A stretch of DNA of 64,000 bases from Pyrobaculum sp. WP30 (GTDB lineage Archaea > Thermoproteota > Thermoprotei > Thermoproteales > Thermoproteaceae), in the NCBI GenBank assembly GCA_001189275.1, contig CP012158.1, forward strand, positions 744,001 to 808,000. The letters are read 5' to 3'. Below, piece after piece: positions 27,918 to 38,001 of this stretch. Position 1 is the first letter of the stretch. Each line of letters opens with the position of its first letter. Both the position numbers and the translations under genes were made by a program. The notes under the pieces are model-generated. The model was not told the DNA's origin, ran no database searches, and saw only the letters and a program-made list of their open reading frames with translations.

Positions 27918-27993
27918 CTTTTCTCCTTCTGAGCCAGGTGTAGATTATCACGGCGGCGAGGAGACCGGCCGCTAGGGCCGTGTCGGCTCCCAT
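27901..27993 (-). CDS. Possible 30-residue single-span membrane peptide
   Basis: An ATG inside the last codons of the epimerase gene opens a frame whose product is one hydrophobic helix (ALAAGLLAAVIIYTWL) with a basic end (RRRKV). That is a credible membrane peptide with positive-inside orientation. It would be translationally coupled to the epimerase. Its end overlaps the dehydrogenase stop on the other strand. Chance cannot be excluded at this length. Confidence 0.3.
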   Translation of the reverse strand: MGADTALAAGLLAAVIIYTWLRRRKVNCRT

Positions 27994-28922
27994 ATCTCCC
28001 TGGCCAGGTCCTCTGCGGTTCTCCTCACGGCCTCTGCGCTGGACATGGTGGGTCTCCATTGCGTCATCTTCGTCAACTTGGCTATAGAGAGGGTCATGTA
28101 CTTCACGTCGCCGGGCCACCCCCTGCCGTCTGGCGTCGCGGGGGCTAGCCTAATCTCGGGCTTGAGCTTCAACACCTCTGCGACTATCCGCGCTATGTCT
28201 AACACGCTCACCGCGTCTACGTTCCCCACGTTGATGGCTAGGAAGGGGAGCTGTAGCTCCTCTAGCCTCTTCCACGCGGATATGGTGGCGTCTACGGCGT
28301 CTGTCACGTAGAGGTAGCTCTTCCGCTGGGTGCCGTCTCCCAAAACCTCCAGCACATTCGGGTTCTTCTTGAGCTTCATTATGAAGTCGTAAATTACGCC
28401 GTGTCTCAGCCGGGGGCCTACGACGTTTGCGTACCTCACCGCCAGGCACCGCAGGCCGTAGAGCCTGGCGTAGGTGCCGCACATGACCTCCCCCGCCGCC
28501 TTCGCTGCGCCGTAGACCGAGATCGGCCTATACGGCTCCTCCTCCGGGGTCGGGATGACCTCCGCGTCGCCGTACACCGTAGAGGAGGAGGCAAACACCA
28601 CAGTCCTCACGCCGGTCTGCCTAGCCCACTCCAACACGTGGAAGGTGGCCAGCACGTTTTCGTTGAAGTGAACAACAGGCTCCGTGGCCGACAGCCTCAC
28701 CTCGGGGTTCGCAGCGAAGTGAAACACCACGTCGCCGCGTATGCCGACCCCCCAGTCCGGGTCCTTGAGGTCGCGTATGTAGAGCTCCGCCGCCTCGTTT
28801 ACGTACTCCCTCCTCCCAGAGGAGAGGTTATCTACAACAACCACCTCATGCCCCTCAGCCACCAGCCTGTCGACGAGATGGCTCCCGATGAAGCCGGCGC
28901 CCCCCGTCACCACGATTTTCAC
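27972..28922 (-). CDS. NAD-dependent sugar epimerase (UDP-glucose 4-epimerase-like)
   Basis: A 316-residue extended short-chain dehydrogenase. GGAGFIGSHLVDRL binds NAD; DNLSSG, FHFAANPEVR, FASSSTVYGDA and the catalytic YGAAK (Tyr and Lys) are in order. Close relatives interconvert UDP-glucose and UDP-galactose or related sugars for glycosylation. It heads the minus strand immediately downstream of the aroA-aroB-transketolase unit but is separated from aroA by a 22-base gap. Confidence 0.88.
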   Translation of the reverse strand: MKIVVTGGAGFIGSHLVDRLVAEGHEVVVVDNLSSGRREYVNEAAELYIRDLKDPDWGVGIRGDVVFHFAANPEVRLSATEPVVHFNENVLATFHVLEWARQTGVRTVVFASSSTVYGDAEVIPTPEEEPYRPISVYGAAKAAGEVMCGTYARLYGLRCLAVRYANVVGPRLRHGVIYDFIMKLKKNPNVLEVLGDGTQRKSYLYVTDAVDATISAWKRLEELQLPFLAINVGNVDAVSVLDIARIVAEVLKLKPEIRLAPATPDGRGWPGDVKYMTLSIAKLTKMTQWRPTMSSAEAVRRTAEDLAREIWEPTRP

Positions 28923-28944
28923 GTGAGGCTTTTCGCTGGTCTAT

Positions 28945-30147
28945 TTATGAGTTGCGGAAGTAGAGTAGCGCGGTGGGCCAGGACTTGGCTATGGGGGCCA
29001 CATCGTCTAGGCATCCGCCGACTACCTTGGCCGCCGCCAGGGCCATCAAGCCTATTCTGTGGTCTCCATGCGACGAAAAGACTACGTTTCTCCTACTGGG
29101 AGGCCCTCTTATGTGGAGCGCGCCGTCTTTGTACCAAGCCGACACACCCATTCTCTGCAATACGTCTAACACAGTGGATATCCTGTCGCTCTCCTTGTGG
29201 CGGAGGTGTTCCACGTCTCTAATTACGGCCTCCTCTCCTGACATGGCCGCCGCCAGAGCCACCGGCATGACGAGGTCTGGGTTGCCGCCGAGACTCACGT
29301 CGACGCCTCTCGTAAACGCCCCGCCCACCTCCACGGCGCCGTCCCTCTCAACTACGTCTGCCCCCATCTTGCGGAGTATCTCCAGCGCCGGCTTATCCAC
29401 GTCGGCGATGCGGCCGCGTATCTCCACGCAGCCGCCGGTGGCCGCGGCTGCCACCATGAGGAAGGCGGCGAGGCTGAAGTCCCCCGGCACCTCCACCTCG
29501 CCGGGGCTTCTCAACCCGCCTCTGACCTCCACGGTCTCTCCCAGCCTCACCTCTGCGCCGAATGTCCTCAAGACCTCTGCCGTGGCCTCTACGAAGCTCC
29601 AGGACTTCCTGGCGCCTACCGGCCTTACGACGCCGCCCCCCGCCACGGCGGCGAGGTACATCAGGCCGGAGATGTATTGAGAAGAGACGTCTGCGCGTAT
29701 CTCCACCTCAAAGGGCTCCAGCCGCCTCCCCTCTATGAAGACGGCCCCCGGCGCCTTCTCCACTTTTGTCAACTTGTTGAGGACGGCCACCAGCTCGTCT
29801 ATAGGCCTCCCCCGGAGGGTGCCTCCGTAGAAGACGGCGGTGGCGCCCGGCACCCCGGCGTAGACCGCCACGGCTGTGCGGAGGGTGAAGCCGCTCTCTC
29901 CCACGTTGAAGGCCCGGTAGAAGTCGGGCTCCCGCCGCTTTACATAGATGTCCCGTCCCTCGGCCGTTACCCTGGCCAAGGGTTGCACAGCCCTGTACAT
30001 GGCCACGAAGTCGTCACTCCACTCGACGCCTCTGATGGCCGCCTCGCCCTCTGCCAGAGCCGCCGCCAGCAGTAGGCGTTGCGAATAGGGCTTGGAGGGC
30101 GGGGCGTCGAACCTGCCTTCGAACCTCCCGGGGCTAATGCAGAACAT
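28945..30147 (-). CDS. aroA: EPSP synthase (3-phosphoshikimate 1-carboxyvinyltransferase)
   Basis: Joins shikimate 3-phosphate and PEP. The 400-residue protein has [19 protein letters not shown] at the N-terminus, [13 protein letters not shown], the [12 protein letters not shown] region, [14 protein letters not shown] and RHKESDRI. Length is a little short of bacterial EPSP synthases (about 430) but no motif is missing. Its start overlaps the end of aroB by 14 bases in a minus-strand operon with aroB and both transketolase halves. Confidence 0.95.
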   Translation of the reverse strand: MFCISPGRFEGRFDAPPSKPYSQRLLLAAALAEGEAAIRGVEWSDDFVAMYRAVQPLARVTAEGRDIYVKRREPDFYRAFNVGESGFTLRTAVAVYAGVPGATAVFYGGTLRGRPIDELVAVLNKLTKVEKAPGAVFIEGRRLEPFEVEIRADVSSQYISGLMYLAAVAGGGVVRPVGARKSWSFVEATAEVLRTFGAEVRLGETVEVRGGLRSPGEVEVPGDFSLAAFLMVAAAATGGCVEIRGRIADVDKPALEILRKMGADVVERDGAVEVGGAFTRGVDVSLGGNPDLVMPVALAAAMSGEEAVIRDVEHLRHKESDRISTVLDVLQRMGVSAWYKDGALHIRGPPSRRNVVFSSHGDHRIGLMALAAAKVVGGCLDDVAPIAKSWPTALLYFRNS

Positions 30148-31165
30148 GCACCGCGTAGGTCAAGGCCTTGGCGGCGTCCTCTACCTTCACCTTCTCCAAG
30201 ACCCACTTGCCCAGCCTCACCACCACCGGCATGTATATGTAGCCGCCTCTCCTCTTCTTGTCGAACTTGACGAGGGCCGCGGCCTTTTCCAGCTGTTCCC
30301 GGGTCGTCTCAGCTCTCACGGGAAGTTTAAACTTTGTCAAGGTGTCTTCCGCCTCCTTGACGTGGCTCTCGGCAAGGTAGCCCAGCTCCTGCGCCAGACG
30401 GAGCTCGGCCGCCATGCCGATGGAGACGGCCTCGCCGTGGAGGAGGCCTAGGACCCTCTCCAGGGCGTGCCCCACGGTGTGGCCTACGTTGAGCACGTTT
30501 CTGACCCCCCTCTCTTCGAATTCGTCCATCTCCACCACCTGCGCCTTGAGTCTAAGCGACTTGTAGACGACCTCCTCGACGGCTTCCCCCTCACGCCTCA
30601 GCAGTGCGTCGGCGTTTTCTGCCGTCCAGCGGTAGAACTCCTCGTCCAGCGCCACGCCGTACTTCACCACCTCGGCGAAGGCGGAGCGGTAGACTCTGTC
30701 CGGCAGGGTGTCGAGCCACGCGAGGTCGCAGAGGACAGCGGAGGGCTGGTAGAAGATGCCCACTAGGTTTTTGACAGGGCCCCAGTCCACGGCGCCCTTC
30801 CCCCCCAACGCCGCGTCCACCATGGCCAGAAGAGTCGTCGGCACCTGCACAAGCCTTATCCCGCGCATGTAGGTCCCCGCAACGAAGGTGGCCAAGTCTA
30901 GAAGCGCCCCGCCGCCCACCGCCACCAACGCGGTGGATCTGTCCACGCCGGCCTCGGCAAGGAAGCTGTAGAGCCGCGTCAAGGCCTCCAAGCTCTTCAC
31001 CTCCTCCCCGCCCCTCAAGACGAGAGTGGGCACCCCCGCGAGGGGGGGCCGAAGCCCCTCTTCGACCACGACCACCGCCTTCTCCGCCCAAGACGCGTAG
31101 GGGAGCCCCCTCCCCACTGCGACTTCGGTTACGCCTCTGCTGTGTCTGTAGTAAAACCGCCTCAT
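30134..31165 (-). CDS. aroB: 3-dehydroquinate synthase
   Basis: Cyclises DAHP to 3-dehydroquinate using NAD and a metal. The 343-residue protein has [40 protein letters not shown], the FAEVVKYG segment, [11 protein letters not shown] (metal-binding His) and HGEAVSIGM. Presence of aroB with a DAHP synthase means the canonical rather than the methanogen-type route to DHQ. It overlaps aroA and the C-terminal transketolase gene (4 bases). Confidence 0.96.
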   Translation of the reverse strand: MRRFYYRHSRGVTEVAVGRGLPYASWAEKAVVVVEEGLRPPLAGVPTLVLRGGEEVKSLEALTRLYSFLAEAGVDRSTALVAVGGGALLDLATFVAGTYMRGIRLVQVPTTLLAMVDAALGGKGAVDWGPVKNLVGIFYQPSAVLCDLAWLDTLPDRVYRSAFAEVVKYGVALDEEFYRWTAENADALLRREGEAVEEVVYKSLRLKAQVVEMDEFEERGVRNVLNVGHTVGHALERVLGLLHGEAVSIGMAAELRLAQELGYLAESHVKEAEDTLTKFKLPVRAETTREQLEKAAALVKFDKKRRGGYIYMPVVVRLGKWVLEKVKVEDAAKALTYAVHVLH

Positions 31166-32106
31166 CTCAGCTTCACAAGCTCCTCAGCCCTGGCCGCTAT
31201 GTTCTCAGGCGTCAGCCCAAACAGCTGGTACAGCTCCTGGGGGCTTTTGGCGGTTCTGCCGTAGGACTTGAGGCCCATTATGGCCATCTTGGTGGGCCGG
31301 GTCTGGGCGAGGTGCTCAGCCACCGCAGAGCCGAAGCCGCCGTACACCATGTGCTCCTCCACAGTCAACACAGCGCCTGTCGCAGATGCGTACTTCTCCA
31401 CAGCCGCGTAGTCGAGAGGCTTCACCGTGGGGAAGTGGACCACGGCCGCCGAGATGCCCCTATCTCTCAAAACCTGAGCCGCCTCCACGGCCAGCGGGAG
31501 CGTGATGCCGGTGGTGAAGATAGCCACGTCGTTGCCCTCCAGCACGACGTAGGCCTTGCCCACTTCAAACCTGTCGTAGAGGCCGCAGGTGGTGGGTATG
31601 TGGAAGTCTCTCCCCACTCTTATGTACACAGGCCCCTTGACCGCGGCAGATGCAGTCGCGGCTCTGTAGACCTCGCAGGAGTCTGCCGGCGCGAGCACTG
31701 TGAAGCTGGGCAGGACTCTAAACAACGCGATGTCCTCCAGCGCCTGGTGCGAAGGCCCGTCGTAGGCGTCGGCGAAGCCGGCGTGCGTCCCCACCAGCCT
31801 AACAGGCAGGCCGAGTCGATCCACCGAGTTCCTAGCCTGCTCCCACGCCCTGGTCATAAACGTAGCGAAGGTCAAGGCGTAGGGCATGAAGCCGGCCAAG
31901 GCAAGCCCCGCCGCTATGCCCACCAGAGACTGCTCAGCAATGCCCACGTTGAAGAACCGCTCAGGGTAACGCTCGGCGAAGAGCCTCGCCCTGGTGGTCT
32001 CGCCGGTGTCAGCCACAAGCACGACCACATCTTTCCTCAAGTCGCCGAGGTCAGAGAGGGCGCGGCCCAGCGCCTCCCTCGGCGTTAAGCTCTCAAGGTC
32101 TAACAT
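31162..32106 (-). CDS. Transketolase, C-terminal (pyrimidine-binding) half
   Basis: A 314-residue subunit with [10 protein letters not shown]-type N-terminus: [30 protein letters not shown] (thiamine pyrimidine contact Glu), [33 protein letters not shown], and [11 protein letters not shown] near the C-terminus. In archaea transketolase is often two genes. Together with the adjacent N-terminal half it supplies erythrose 4-phosphate, the DAHP synthase substrate, which fits its place in an aro operon. Confidence 0.93.
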   Translation of the reverse strand: MLDLESLTPREALGRALSDLGDLRKDVVVLVADTGETTRARLFAERYPERFFNVGIAEQSLVGIAAGLALAGFMPYALTFATFMTRAWEQARNSVDRLGLPVRLVGTHAGFADAYDGPSHQALEDIALFRVLPSFTVLAPADSCEVYRAATASAAVKGPVYIRVGRDFHIPTTCGLYDRFEVGKAYVVLEGNDVAIFTTGITLPLAVEAAQVLRDRGISAAVVHFPTVKPLDYAAVEKYASATGAVLTVEEHMVYGGFGSAVAEHLAQTRPTKMAIMGLKSYGRTAKSPQELYQLFGLTPENIAARAEELVKLR

Positions 32107-32903
32107 ATGTTGTTTACATGACTTAACGCCTCGTCTCTGGAGAGCCTCTGTTTAGCGGTGTCTTCTATAGACGGCACGCCTCTGCCTCTCACAGTTCTCG
32201 CTATGACGACGGCGGGTTTGGCGCTGTTTTCGGCCTTCTCCAGCGCCGAGATTATGGCGGCGACGTCGTGGCCGTCCACTTCAAACACCTCAAAGCCCAG
32301 CGACCTGAATCTGCCCGCCAGATCGCCCTTCCGCAGAACCTCTTCGCTGTGGCCGTCCAGCTGTACGTTGTTCAAGTCGACGATGGTCACGAGGTTGTTG
32401 AGGCCGTAGTGGGCCGCTACGGCGAAGGATTCCCAGGACTGCCCCTCGTCCAGCTCGCCGTCGCCGGTCACCAAGTAGACGCGGCCAGGCTCGCCCCTCA
32501 GCCTCAGCCCAAGCGCCAGCCCCACGGCCAGGCTGATGCCTTGCCCGAGGGAGCCGGAGTTAGGCACGTCCACAAACGGCGTATCCACCTCGGGGTGGTT
32601 CTGAAGCCGGCTGCCCACGCTCCCGGTCTCTCTCAGCTCGTCTACGGTGAGGTAGCCCATGGCCGCCGCCAGGGCGTAGACGGCGTGTATGGCGTGGCCC
32701 TTGGAGAGGACGAAGTAGTTTCTGTTGTGCGCCCCGTTGGCCACGTTGAACTTCAGCCTCCCGGTGCCGTACAGCGCGGCCACGACCTCCAGCACGGAGA
32801 GAGAGGAGCCGAGATGTATGCCGGGGTCGTAGCCGGCCATCAACACCACGTATCTCCTGGCCTTACATATAAGCTCGTCTAGACCTAAAACCCCTCTTTC
32901 CAC
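32100..32903 (-). CDS. Transketolase, N-terminal (pyrophosphate-binding) half
   Basis: About 267 residues from GTG 32903. The thiamine diphosphate motif is GDGELDEGQSWE to DLNNVQLDG; LSKGHAIHAVYA and GSLGQGISLAVGLALG are family hallmarks. The frame stays open to an ATG at 33002, but that codon lies upstream of the likely promoter TATTTAA (about 32947-32953) and inside the tyrS start region, so I prefer the GTG. It overlaps the C-terminal half by 7 bases and is divergent from tyrS. Confidence 0.9.
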   Translation of the reverse strand: MERGVLGLDELICKARRYVVLMAGYDPGIHLGSSLSVLEVVAALYGTGRLKFNVANGAHNRNYFVLSKGHAIHAVYALAAAMGYLTVDELRETGSVGSRLQNHPEVDTPFVDVPNSGSLGQGISLAVGLALGLRLRGEPGRVYLVTGDGELDEGQSWESFAVAAHYGLNNLVTIVDLNNVQLDGHSEEVLRKGDLAGRFRSLGFEVFEVDGHDVAAIISALEKAENSAKPAVVIARTVRGRGVPSIEDTAKQRLSRDEALSHVNNIC

Positions 32904-32993
32904 CCCGATTGTAAATACCCCTGCATATGACCAACGAAAGACCCGGTATTTAACCTTTGGGTTGTTCTTATAAATAGGTGAAGTAGTTGCTAT

Positions 32994-33944
32994 ATGGAAC
33001 ACCTATTGAGGAATGTAGAAGAGGTGGTCACTAAAGAGGAGTTTCTAGCCCTCAGAGGCGGCACGGCGTACCTCGGCTTCGAGCCCCTCTGGCCTATACA
33101 CATCGGATGGCTTGTGTGGGCTTATAAACTCGCCGAGCTTAGAGAGGCTGGCTTCGACGTGGTTGTGCTGGTGGCGACGTGGCACGGCTGGATAAACGAC
33201 AAGGGGTCTCTGGAAGAGTTGAGAAACCACGGCGAAAGGATCAAAGCTGTGTTGAGCAGAGTGGGGCAGTTCAAATACGTATACGGCGACGAGATCGTGA
33301 AGGACCCCCGCTACTGGGAGCTCGCGTTGCGCACAGCCAAGGAGACTTCCTTGGCTAGGGTTAGGAGAGCCACCCCCGTGATGGGGCGACGCGCCGAGGA
33401 GGTGGAGCTGGACTTCTCCAAGCTTCTCTACCCCATAATGCAAGTCGCCGACATCTTCTACCTCGGCGTAGACGTGGCCGTCGGCGGCATGGACCAGCGG
33501 AGGGCCCACATGCTCGCCAGAGACGTGGCGGAGAAGCTGGGGCTTAAGAAGCCGGTGGCTCTGCACACCCCCATAATCACCTCGCTCTCCGGCACCGGCA
33601 GGATGGAGGGCACCCACAGAGAGCTCGACGAGGTCTACGCCATGTATAAAATGAGCAAGTCTAAGCCGCAGAGCGCCATCTTTGTGACGGACGGAGAGGA
33701 GGAGGTGAGGAAGAAGATATGGGCAGCCTACTGCCCACCCCGCGAGACTAGGTTCAACCCCGTGTACGAAATAGCGGCACACCTCTTGATACCATACGCC
33801 GGCCCGCTGGAGGTGGGAGGCCGCAGATACGAAACCGCAGAGGACCTCAGACGAGATTACGAAAACGGCGCGGTGACGCCGCAGGCATTGAAAGAAGCCG
33901 TCGCCGCCGCGTTGGTCACCCTGCTTTCTAAACTGAGTTTCTGA
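32994..33944 (+). CDS. tyrS: Tyrosyl-tRNA synthetase
   Basis: A 316-residue archaeal-type class I synthetase. LGFEPLWPIHIGWLVWA carries the HIGH variant HIGW; MQVADIF and GGMDQRRAHMLARDVAE are the tyrosine-site signature of TyrRS; MSKSKPQSAIF is the KMSKS loop. The short length without a large anticodon-binding addition suits archaeal TyrRS. TTATAAATAGG (about 32969-32979) is the promoter. Its neighbours make the tyrosine it uses. Confidence 0.93.
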   Translation: MEHLLRNVEEVVTKEEFLALRGGTAYLGFEPLWPIHIGWLVWAYKLAELREAGFDVVVLVATWHGWINDKGSLEELRNHGERIKAVLSRVGQFKYVYGDEIVKDPRYWELALRTAKETSLARVRRATPVMGRRAEEVELDFSKLLYPIMQVADIFYLGVDVAVGGMDQRRAHMLARDVAEKLGLKKPVALHTPIITSLSGTGRMEGTHRELDEVYAMYKMSKSKPQSAIFVTDGEEEVRKKIWAAYCPPRETRFNPVYEIAAHLLIPYAGPLEVGGRRYETAEDLRRDYENGAVTPQALKEAVAAALVTLLSKLSF

Positions 33945-33947
33945 CCC

Positions 33948-34200
33948 ACCCCAAGGCCCCTGGGCGGGGACCTAATCCAGCTTTCATCGGTGCCTCGCAT
34001 CGTGAGGCTGACGGCGCTACGTGCCGTTTCAAAACCGGCCCTTAGGGCCTTTAGCGGGGTCCGCATGCCGAGCTCAACTTGCGTAGCCTTGCTCACAAAC
34101 TTGTCGCAACTCGGCGGTTGGAATGCCATAGCCTCTCATAAGCCTTAGGAAACAAACGCCTCTCAATCTGTCTCCAGCTCAACCTGGTCATTCTACTTCT
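33948..34200 (-). mobile_element. Possible transposon relic between tyrS and aroF
   Basis: On the minus strand an ATG at 34191 starts MTRLSWRQIERRLFPKAYER and ends after 32 residues at a TGA (34093). A following frame encodes LGMRTPLKALRAGFE and GTDESWIRSPPRGLG, a Gly/Arg/Pro tail of transposase-like character. The pattern fits an element with its middle deleted. No terminal repeats were found. Moderate to low certainty. Confidence 0.3.
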
Positions 34201-34289
34201 CACGGTTCTCCGGTTTACGAAACTACTCCGTCTCTAAAGGGCGGATTGTTGTTTTGCAAGTTTATAACGAGGACCGTTCGCGTCTCTAT

Positions 34290-35276
34290 ATGCTGTACGT
34301 GGCGGACAGCCGGGAGCGGGGCAAGGCGCTTAAAGAGGAGATAGAGTCCAGGGATGTCCCTGCCTGGTATGTAGAGCTATGGGGCAACTATATAGTTGCC
34401 ACGCCGCCCGGCTCACGCCTCGACGGGCTGAAGACGCCAGTTAAGGCGGTGGTGGAGCTCAAGACTGAGTACCAGCTTGTGTCGAGGGAGTTCAAGAAAG
34501 AGCCGACTCCAGTCCGGATAGGCGACAGGGAGATTAGAGAGGGGAAGATCTTCATCATCGCGGGGCCCTGCTCTGTGGAGACTGAAGAACAGATCTTGAA
34601 GACGGCGCGTTTCGTAAAGGAGGCCGGCGCAGACGCCTTGAGGGGAGGCGCCTTCAAGCCCAGGACCAGCCCCTACACCTTCCAGGGCCTCGGCGAGGCG
34701 GGGCTAAAGCTTCTGGAGAAGGCGAAGGAGGAGACCGGCCTTCCCATAACCACCGAGCTCATGGACCCGGAGGACATGCCTCTCGTGGCGAAGTACGCAG
34801 ACGCTATACAAGTGGGCGCTCGGAACATGCAGAACTTCACTTTGTTGAAGAAGCTGGGCCGCGTGGGGAAGCCGGTCCTCCTCAAACGCGGCTTCGGCAA
34901 CACGGTGGAGGAGTGGCTACTGGCTGGTGAGTATGTGGCGCTTCACGGCAACGGAGACGTGGTGTTTGTGGAGAGGGGCATCCGCACCTTTGACAAGACC
35001 CTCCGCTTCACGCTCGACGTGGGGGCCATAGCGTATGTGAAGCAACACACCCACCTCCCAGTCATAGGCGACCCGAGCCACCCCGCCGGCGACAGACGCT
35101 ACGTGATTCCGCTGGCCTTGGCGATCCTCGCCGCGGGGGCAGACGGCCTCATCGTCGAGGTGCACCCAGACCCGGACAAAGCCTGGAGCGACGCAAAACA
35201 GCAACTCACCTTTGAACAATTCGCAGAGCTGATCCACAAGGCCAGAGAGGTGGCCAGAGCCTTGGGGAAGGGCTAA
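34290..35276 (+). CDS. aroF: DAHP synthase (type I-beta, with N-terminal regulatory-like domain)
   Basis: Condenses PEP and erythrose 4-phosphate, the first step of the pathway. From ATG 34290 the protein has 328 residues: a ferredoxin-like N-terminal segment of about 70 residues, then the barrel with FIIAGPCSVETEEQI, RGGAFKPRTSPYTFQGLG, ITTELMD, IQVGARNMQNF, LLKRG, GDPSHPAGDR and EVHPDPDKAWSDAKQQL. TATA TTTATAAC at 34260-34267 lies about 26 bases before ATG 34290, so the TTG at 34254 is unlikely. It converges with the MocA-like gene. Confidence 0.93.
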   Translation: MLYVADSRERGKALKEEIESRDVPAWYVELWGNYIVATPPGSRLDGLKTPVKAVVELKTEYQLVSREFKKEPTPVRIGDREIREGKIFIIAGPCSVETEEQILKTARFVKEAGADALRGGAFKPRTSPYTFQGLGEAGLKLLEKAKEETGLPITTELMDPEDMPLVAKYADAIQVGARNMQNFTLLKKLGRVGKPVLLKRGFGNTVEEWLLAGEYVALHGNGDVVFVERGIRTFDKTLRFTLDVGAIAYVKQHTHLPVIGDPSHPAGDRRYVIPLALAILAAGADGLIVEVHPDPDKAWSDAKQQLTFEQFAELIHKAREVARALGKG

Positions 35277-35824
35277 CAGCTCAATTTTTCCGAGTCATCC
35301 AGCGTATCTACGTCGATGAGGATTCCCGGGTCCTCCACCTCCACAGCCTCCAGAGGTACCTTGCCGAAAAGCGCCCGGAGCCCTACGTCGCCCTCCAGCT
35401 CGAACACTTTAGGGTAGACGTCTCTACACGACGCCGCCGGGTTCCCCCTGGCCCCTCTGTACGTAGGCACCACGATCCCCTCTCTGCAACGCCTCGCGAC
35501 TGTGGAGACGGTGGAGGGCTTTACGCAGGGCATGTCGCCGAGCATCCACACTATGCATCTCCTGTCTAGGAGGGCCGCCACTGCGGCTTTCACGCTTGTG
35601 GATAGGCCGAGGCGCCACCACGGGTTGTAGACGACGCCGTCGGCCTTGCCCGCGGCAGAGGCCACCTCCCGCCGCGCCGCCACAAGGTAAACCTCCAAGC
35701 CGCTCAGCCGCAGGGCCTCCGCGGCCCACCACACCAAAGGCCTCCCCCTGTATCTGAGAAGAAGCTTGTCCCCGCCGAAGCGCGTGGAGCCGCCGGCGGC
35801 TAAGACAACGCCGACGCAACTCAC
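35273..35824 (-). CDS. Molybdopterin cytidylyltransferase-like protein (MocA/MobA family)
   Basis: A 183-residue nucleotidyltransferase: VLAAGGSTRFGGDKLLLRYRG (N-terminal LAAG-x-S-x-R-x-G motif with activating Lys), WMLGDMPCVKPSTV (metal-binding Asp), GARGNPA. Such proteins add CMP to molybdopterin for xanthine-oxidase-type enzymes. The 4-base overlap with the large subunit gene of such an enzyme strongly supports this over the MobA (GMP) role. Confidence 0.88.
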   Translation of the reverse strand: MSCVGVVLAAGGSTRFGGDKLLLRYRGRPLVWWAAEALRLSGLEVYLVAARREVASAAGKADGVVYNPWWRLGLSTSVKAAVAALLDRRCIVWMLGDMPCVKPSTVSTVARRCREGIVVPTYRGARGNPAASCRDVYPKVFELEGDVGLRALFGKVPLEAVEVEDPGILIDVDTLDDSEKLSC

Positions 35825-38001
35825 CTCAGGAGCCGCCAGACGTCTTCGGGGGTGATGGGCGTCTTGTCTATCCTCACGCCGGGCTTGACCCTGCGCATGG
35901 CATCCTCCACAGCCATGATGACGGCGGGCGTCGAGGCTATGGTGGCGGCTTCGCCGACGCCCTTAGTGCCCGTGGGGTGTTTCGACGGGTGGGGCTCCTC
36001 TGCGAAGTAGACCTCGTATCTAGGCGCCTCGGCGGCCGTGGGGACGTAGTAGAAGGCTAGGTTGGAAGTCACCAAGTTCCCGGTCTCGTCGTATATGGCC
36101 TCTTCGTACAACGCCTGGGCTATGCCTTGGAGCGCGCCGCCCATGACCTGCCCCGCGGCGAGCAATGGGTTCACCACAACACCGACGTCGTCGTACGACT
36201 CGTATAGAAGAGGCTTGACGAACCCCGTCTCGGGGTCAAGCTCAACCACGGCGAGGTGGACCCCGAAGGGGAAGGTGGGCTCTGCGTGGTATATTGCCTC
36301 GACGGTGAGCTGGGCCTCCGCCTTGCCTCTGTAAACCGCCTTAACCATCTCGGCTATAGACACGCTTCTGCCGCCGCATTGAAACACGCCCTCCCTATAC
36401 TCCGGCCTGCAGCCCAAGAGCGCCTCCGCGGCCTTCGCCAGCTCTTGCTTGAGTCTCCGCGCCGCCAAGACGGCGGCCGAGCCCCCGGCCGTTATAGAGC
36501 GGCTGCCCATAGTCCCGATGCCGTCACCAACGTAGGCCGTGTCGCCCCAGTACACCTTTATGCTCTCCATGGGGATCTCCAGCTCGTCTGCAACCACCTG
36601 GGCCAGGGCTGTGGCTAGGCCCTGGCCGTGGGGCGTCAAGGCGGTGTAGAGCGTGAAGCTCCCGTCTCTTTCGGCCCTCAGCACGGCGGTTTCGTAGCCG
36701 AAGGTGGTGATCTCGACGTAGACGGAAAACCCGACGCCTATTATGCGCCCCCTCTTGGCCTCCTCGTCTGCCCACCTCTTCAAGTCGCGGTAGCCCAGCC
36801 TCTCAAGCCCCCTCTCAAAGGCTGTGGGGTAGTCGCCGGTGTCGTACGTAATGCCGAAGACGTTTCTATAGGGTAGCTGCCTAATTAGGTTCCGCCTCCT
36901 TATCTCCACCCTATCCATCCCTAGAACGTCGGCCACGTGGTCCATAATCCGCTCTATGAAAAGCGTGGCCTCGGGCCTGCCTGCCCCCCTGTAGGCGCTA
37001 AGAGGCGTCTTGTTGGTGAGCACCGCCACCGCCCGCACCCTGCCGTGTCTAATGTCGTAAGGCCCCGGAAGCATCTGCGCCGCCGTGTCCGCCAGCCCCT
37101 CGCCCCAGTAGTAGGCGCCGGCGTCGGCGTAAACAGTGCCGGTCACCGCCAGTATCCTCCCGTCGCGGGAGGCGCCTACCTTATATTCAAGCGTCAAGGC
37201 CCTCCCGTGGGTGGTGGCCTTGAAATCCTCGCTCCTGGTAGCCACCCATTTGACAGGCGCCTTGAGCCTATAGGCGGCTGTTGCTACCCAGACCTCCTCT
37301 GGGTACACCAAAAGCTTCGAGCCAAAGGCGCCGCCGACGAAGGGCTGAATCGCCCTCACCCTGGACAGCGGGAGGCCCAGGGCCCTGGCCACCTCCTTCC
37401 TCACGTCGAACGGGACCTGGGTGGAGCTCCATATCGTGAGCACGTCGCCGTCGTAAGCCGCCACGACACCCCGCGGCTCCATGGCGGAGGGTATGATGCG
37501 TTGTATGACAAACCTCCCCTCCACAACGACGTCGGCCTCCTTCAAGGCGCGGTCGGGATCCCCACCTTCGTACACCTTATCATGCACCACGTTGTTGCCG
37601 AGGCTTTCGTCGACCAGCGGGGCGTCCGGCCTCAAGGCATCGTTTATGTCCAGCACAGCGGGGAGGGGCTCGTAGTCCACCGCCACCTTCTCCAGAGCGT
37701 CGTATAGGACGTACCTATCCCGTGCCACCACCATGGCAACGGCCTCGCCTTGGTACCTCACCTTGCCGCCCGGCGCGAAGCTGAAGGGCTCCCCGTCGCC
37801 GGGGCCGAACGCCGCCACGACGCCCGGCGTCTTTAACACGTCTGAGAAATCCACCTTGAGGACCCTGGCGTGGGCATACGGCGACCTGACGAAGCCGGCG
37901 TACAACATGCCGGGGATCTCCACGTCGTCGACATAAGTCGCCTTGCCCCGCAGGATCAACTCGTCCTCAACCCTGGGGATGGGCCTGCCGACGTACTTCA
38001 T
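35821..38001 (-). CDS. Molybdenum hydroxylase large (molybdopterin) subunit
   Basis: About 726 residues from ATG 38001, which overlaps the small-subunit stop; an apparent longer frame upstream is just that gene read in another frame. Xanthine dehydrogenase/aldehyde oxidase family: GRPIPRVEDELILRGKATYV, QPFVGGAFGSK, GEGLADTA, and SAYRGAGRPEATLFIER. The active-site loop AYRGAGR is the form II type, not the AY-x-CSFR of true CO dehydrogenase. TKGVGEAATIASTPAV near the end carries the catalytic Glu. Substrate is likely an aldehyde or N-heterocycle; unknown. Confidence 0.9.
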   Translation of the reverse strand: MKYVGRPIPRVEDELILRGKATYVDDVEIPGMLYAGFVRSPYAHARVLKVDFSDVLKTPGVVAAFGPGDGEPFSFAPGGKVRYQGEAVAMVVARDRYVLYDALEKVAVDYEPLPAVLDINDALRPDAPLVDESLGNNVVHDKVYEGGDPDRALKEADVVVEGRFVIQRIIPSAMEPRGVVAAYDGDVLTIWSSTQVPFDVRKEVARALGLPLSRVRAIQPFVGGAFGSKLLVYPEEVWVATAAYRLKAPVKWVATRSEDFKATTHGRALTLEYKVGASRDGRILAVTGTVYADAGAYYWGEGLADTAAQMLPGPYDIRHGRVRAVAVLTNKTPLSAYRGAGRPEATLFIERIMDHVADVLGMDRVEIRRRNLIRQLPYRNVFGITYDTGDYPTAFERGLERLGYRDLKRWADEEAKRGRIIGVGFSVYVEITTFGYETAVLRAERDGSFTLYTALTPHGQGLATALAQVVADELEIPMESIKVYWGDTAYVGDGIGTMGSRSITAGGSAAVLAARRLKQELAKAAEALLGCRPEYREGVFQCGGRSVSIAEMVKAVYRGKAEAQLTVEAIYHAEPTFPFGVHLAVVELDPETGFVKPLLYESYDDVGVVVNPLLAAGQVMGGALQGIAQALYEEAIYDETGNLVTSNLAFYYVPTAAEAPRYEVYFAEEPHPSKHPTGTKGVGEAATIASTPAVIMAVEDAMRRVKPGVRIDKTPITPEDVWRLLR

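Noticed and set aside
32994-33944. Reading the synthetase as tryptophanyl
   Set aside because: GGMDQRRAHMLAR and the short length are TyrRS features.
35821-38001. Calling the molybdenum enzyme CO dehydrogenase
   Set aside because: The active-site loop is AYRGAGR, not AY-x-CSFR.
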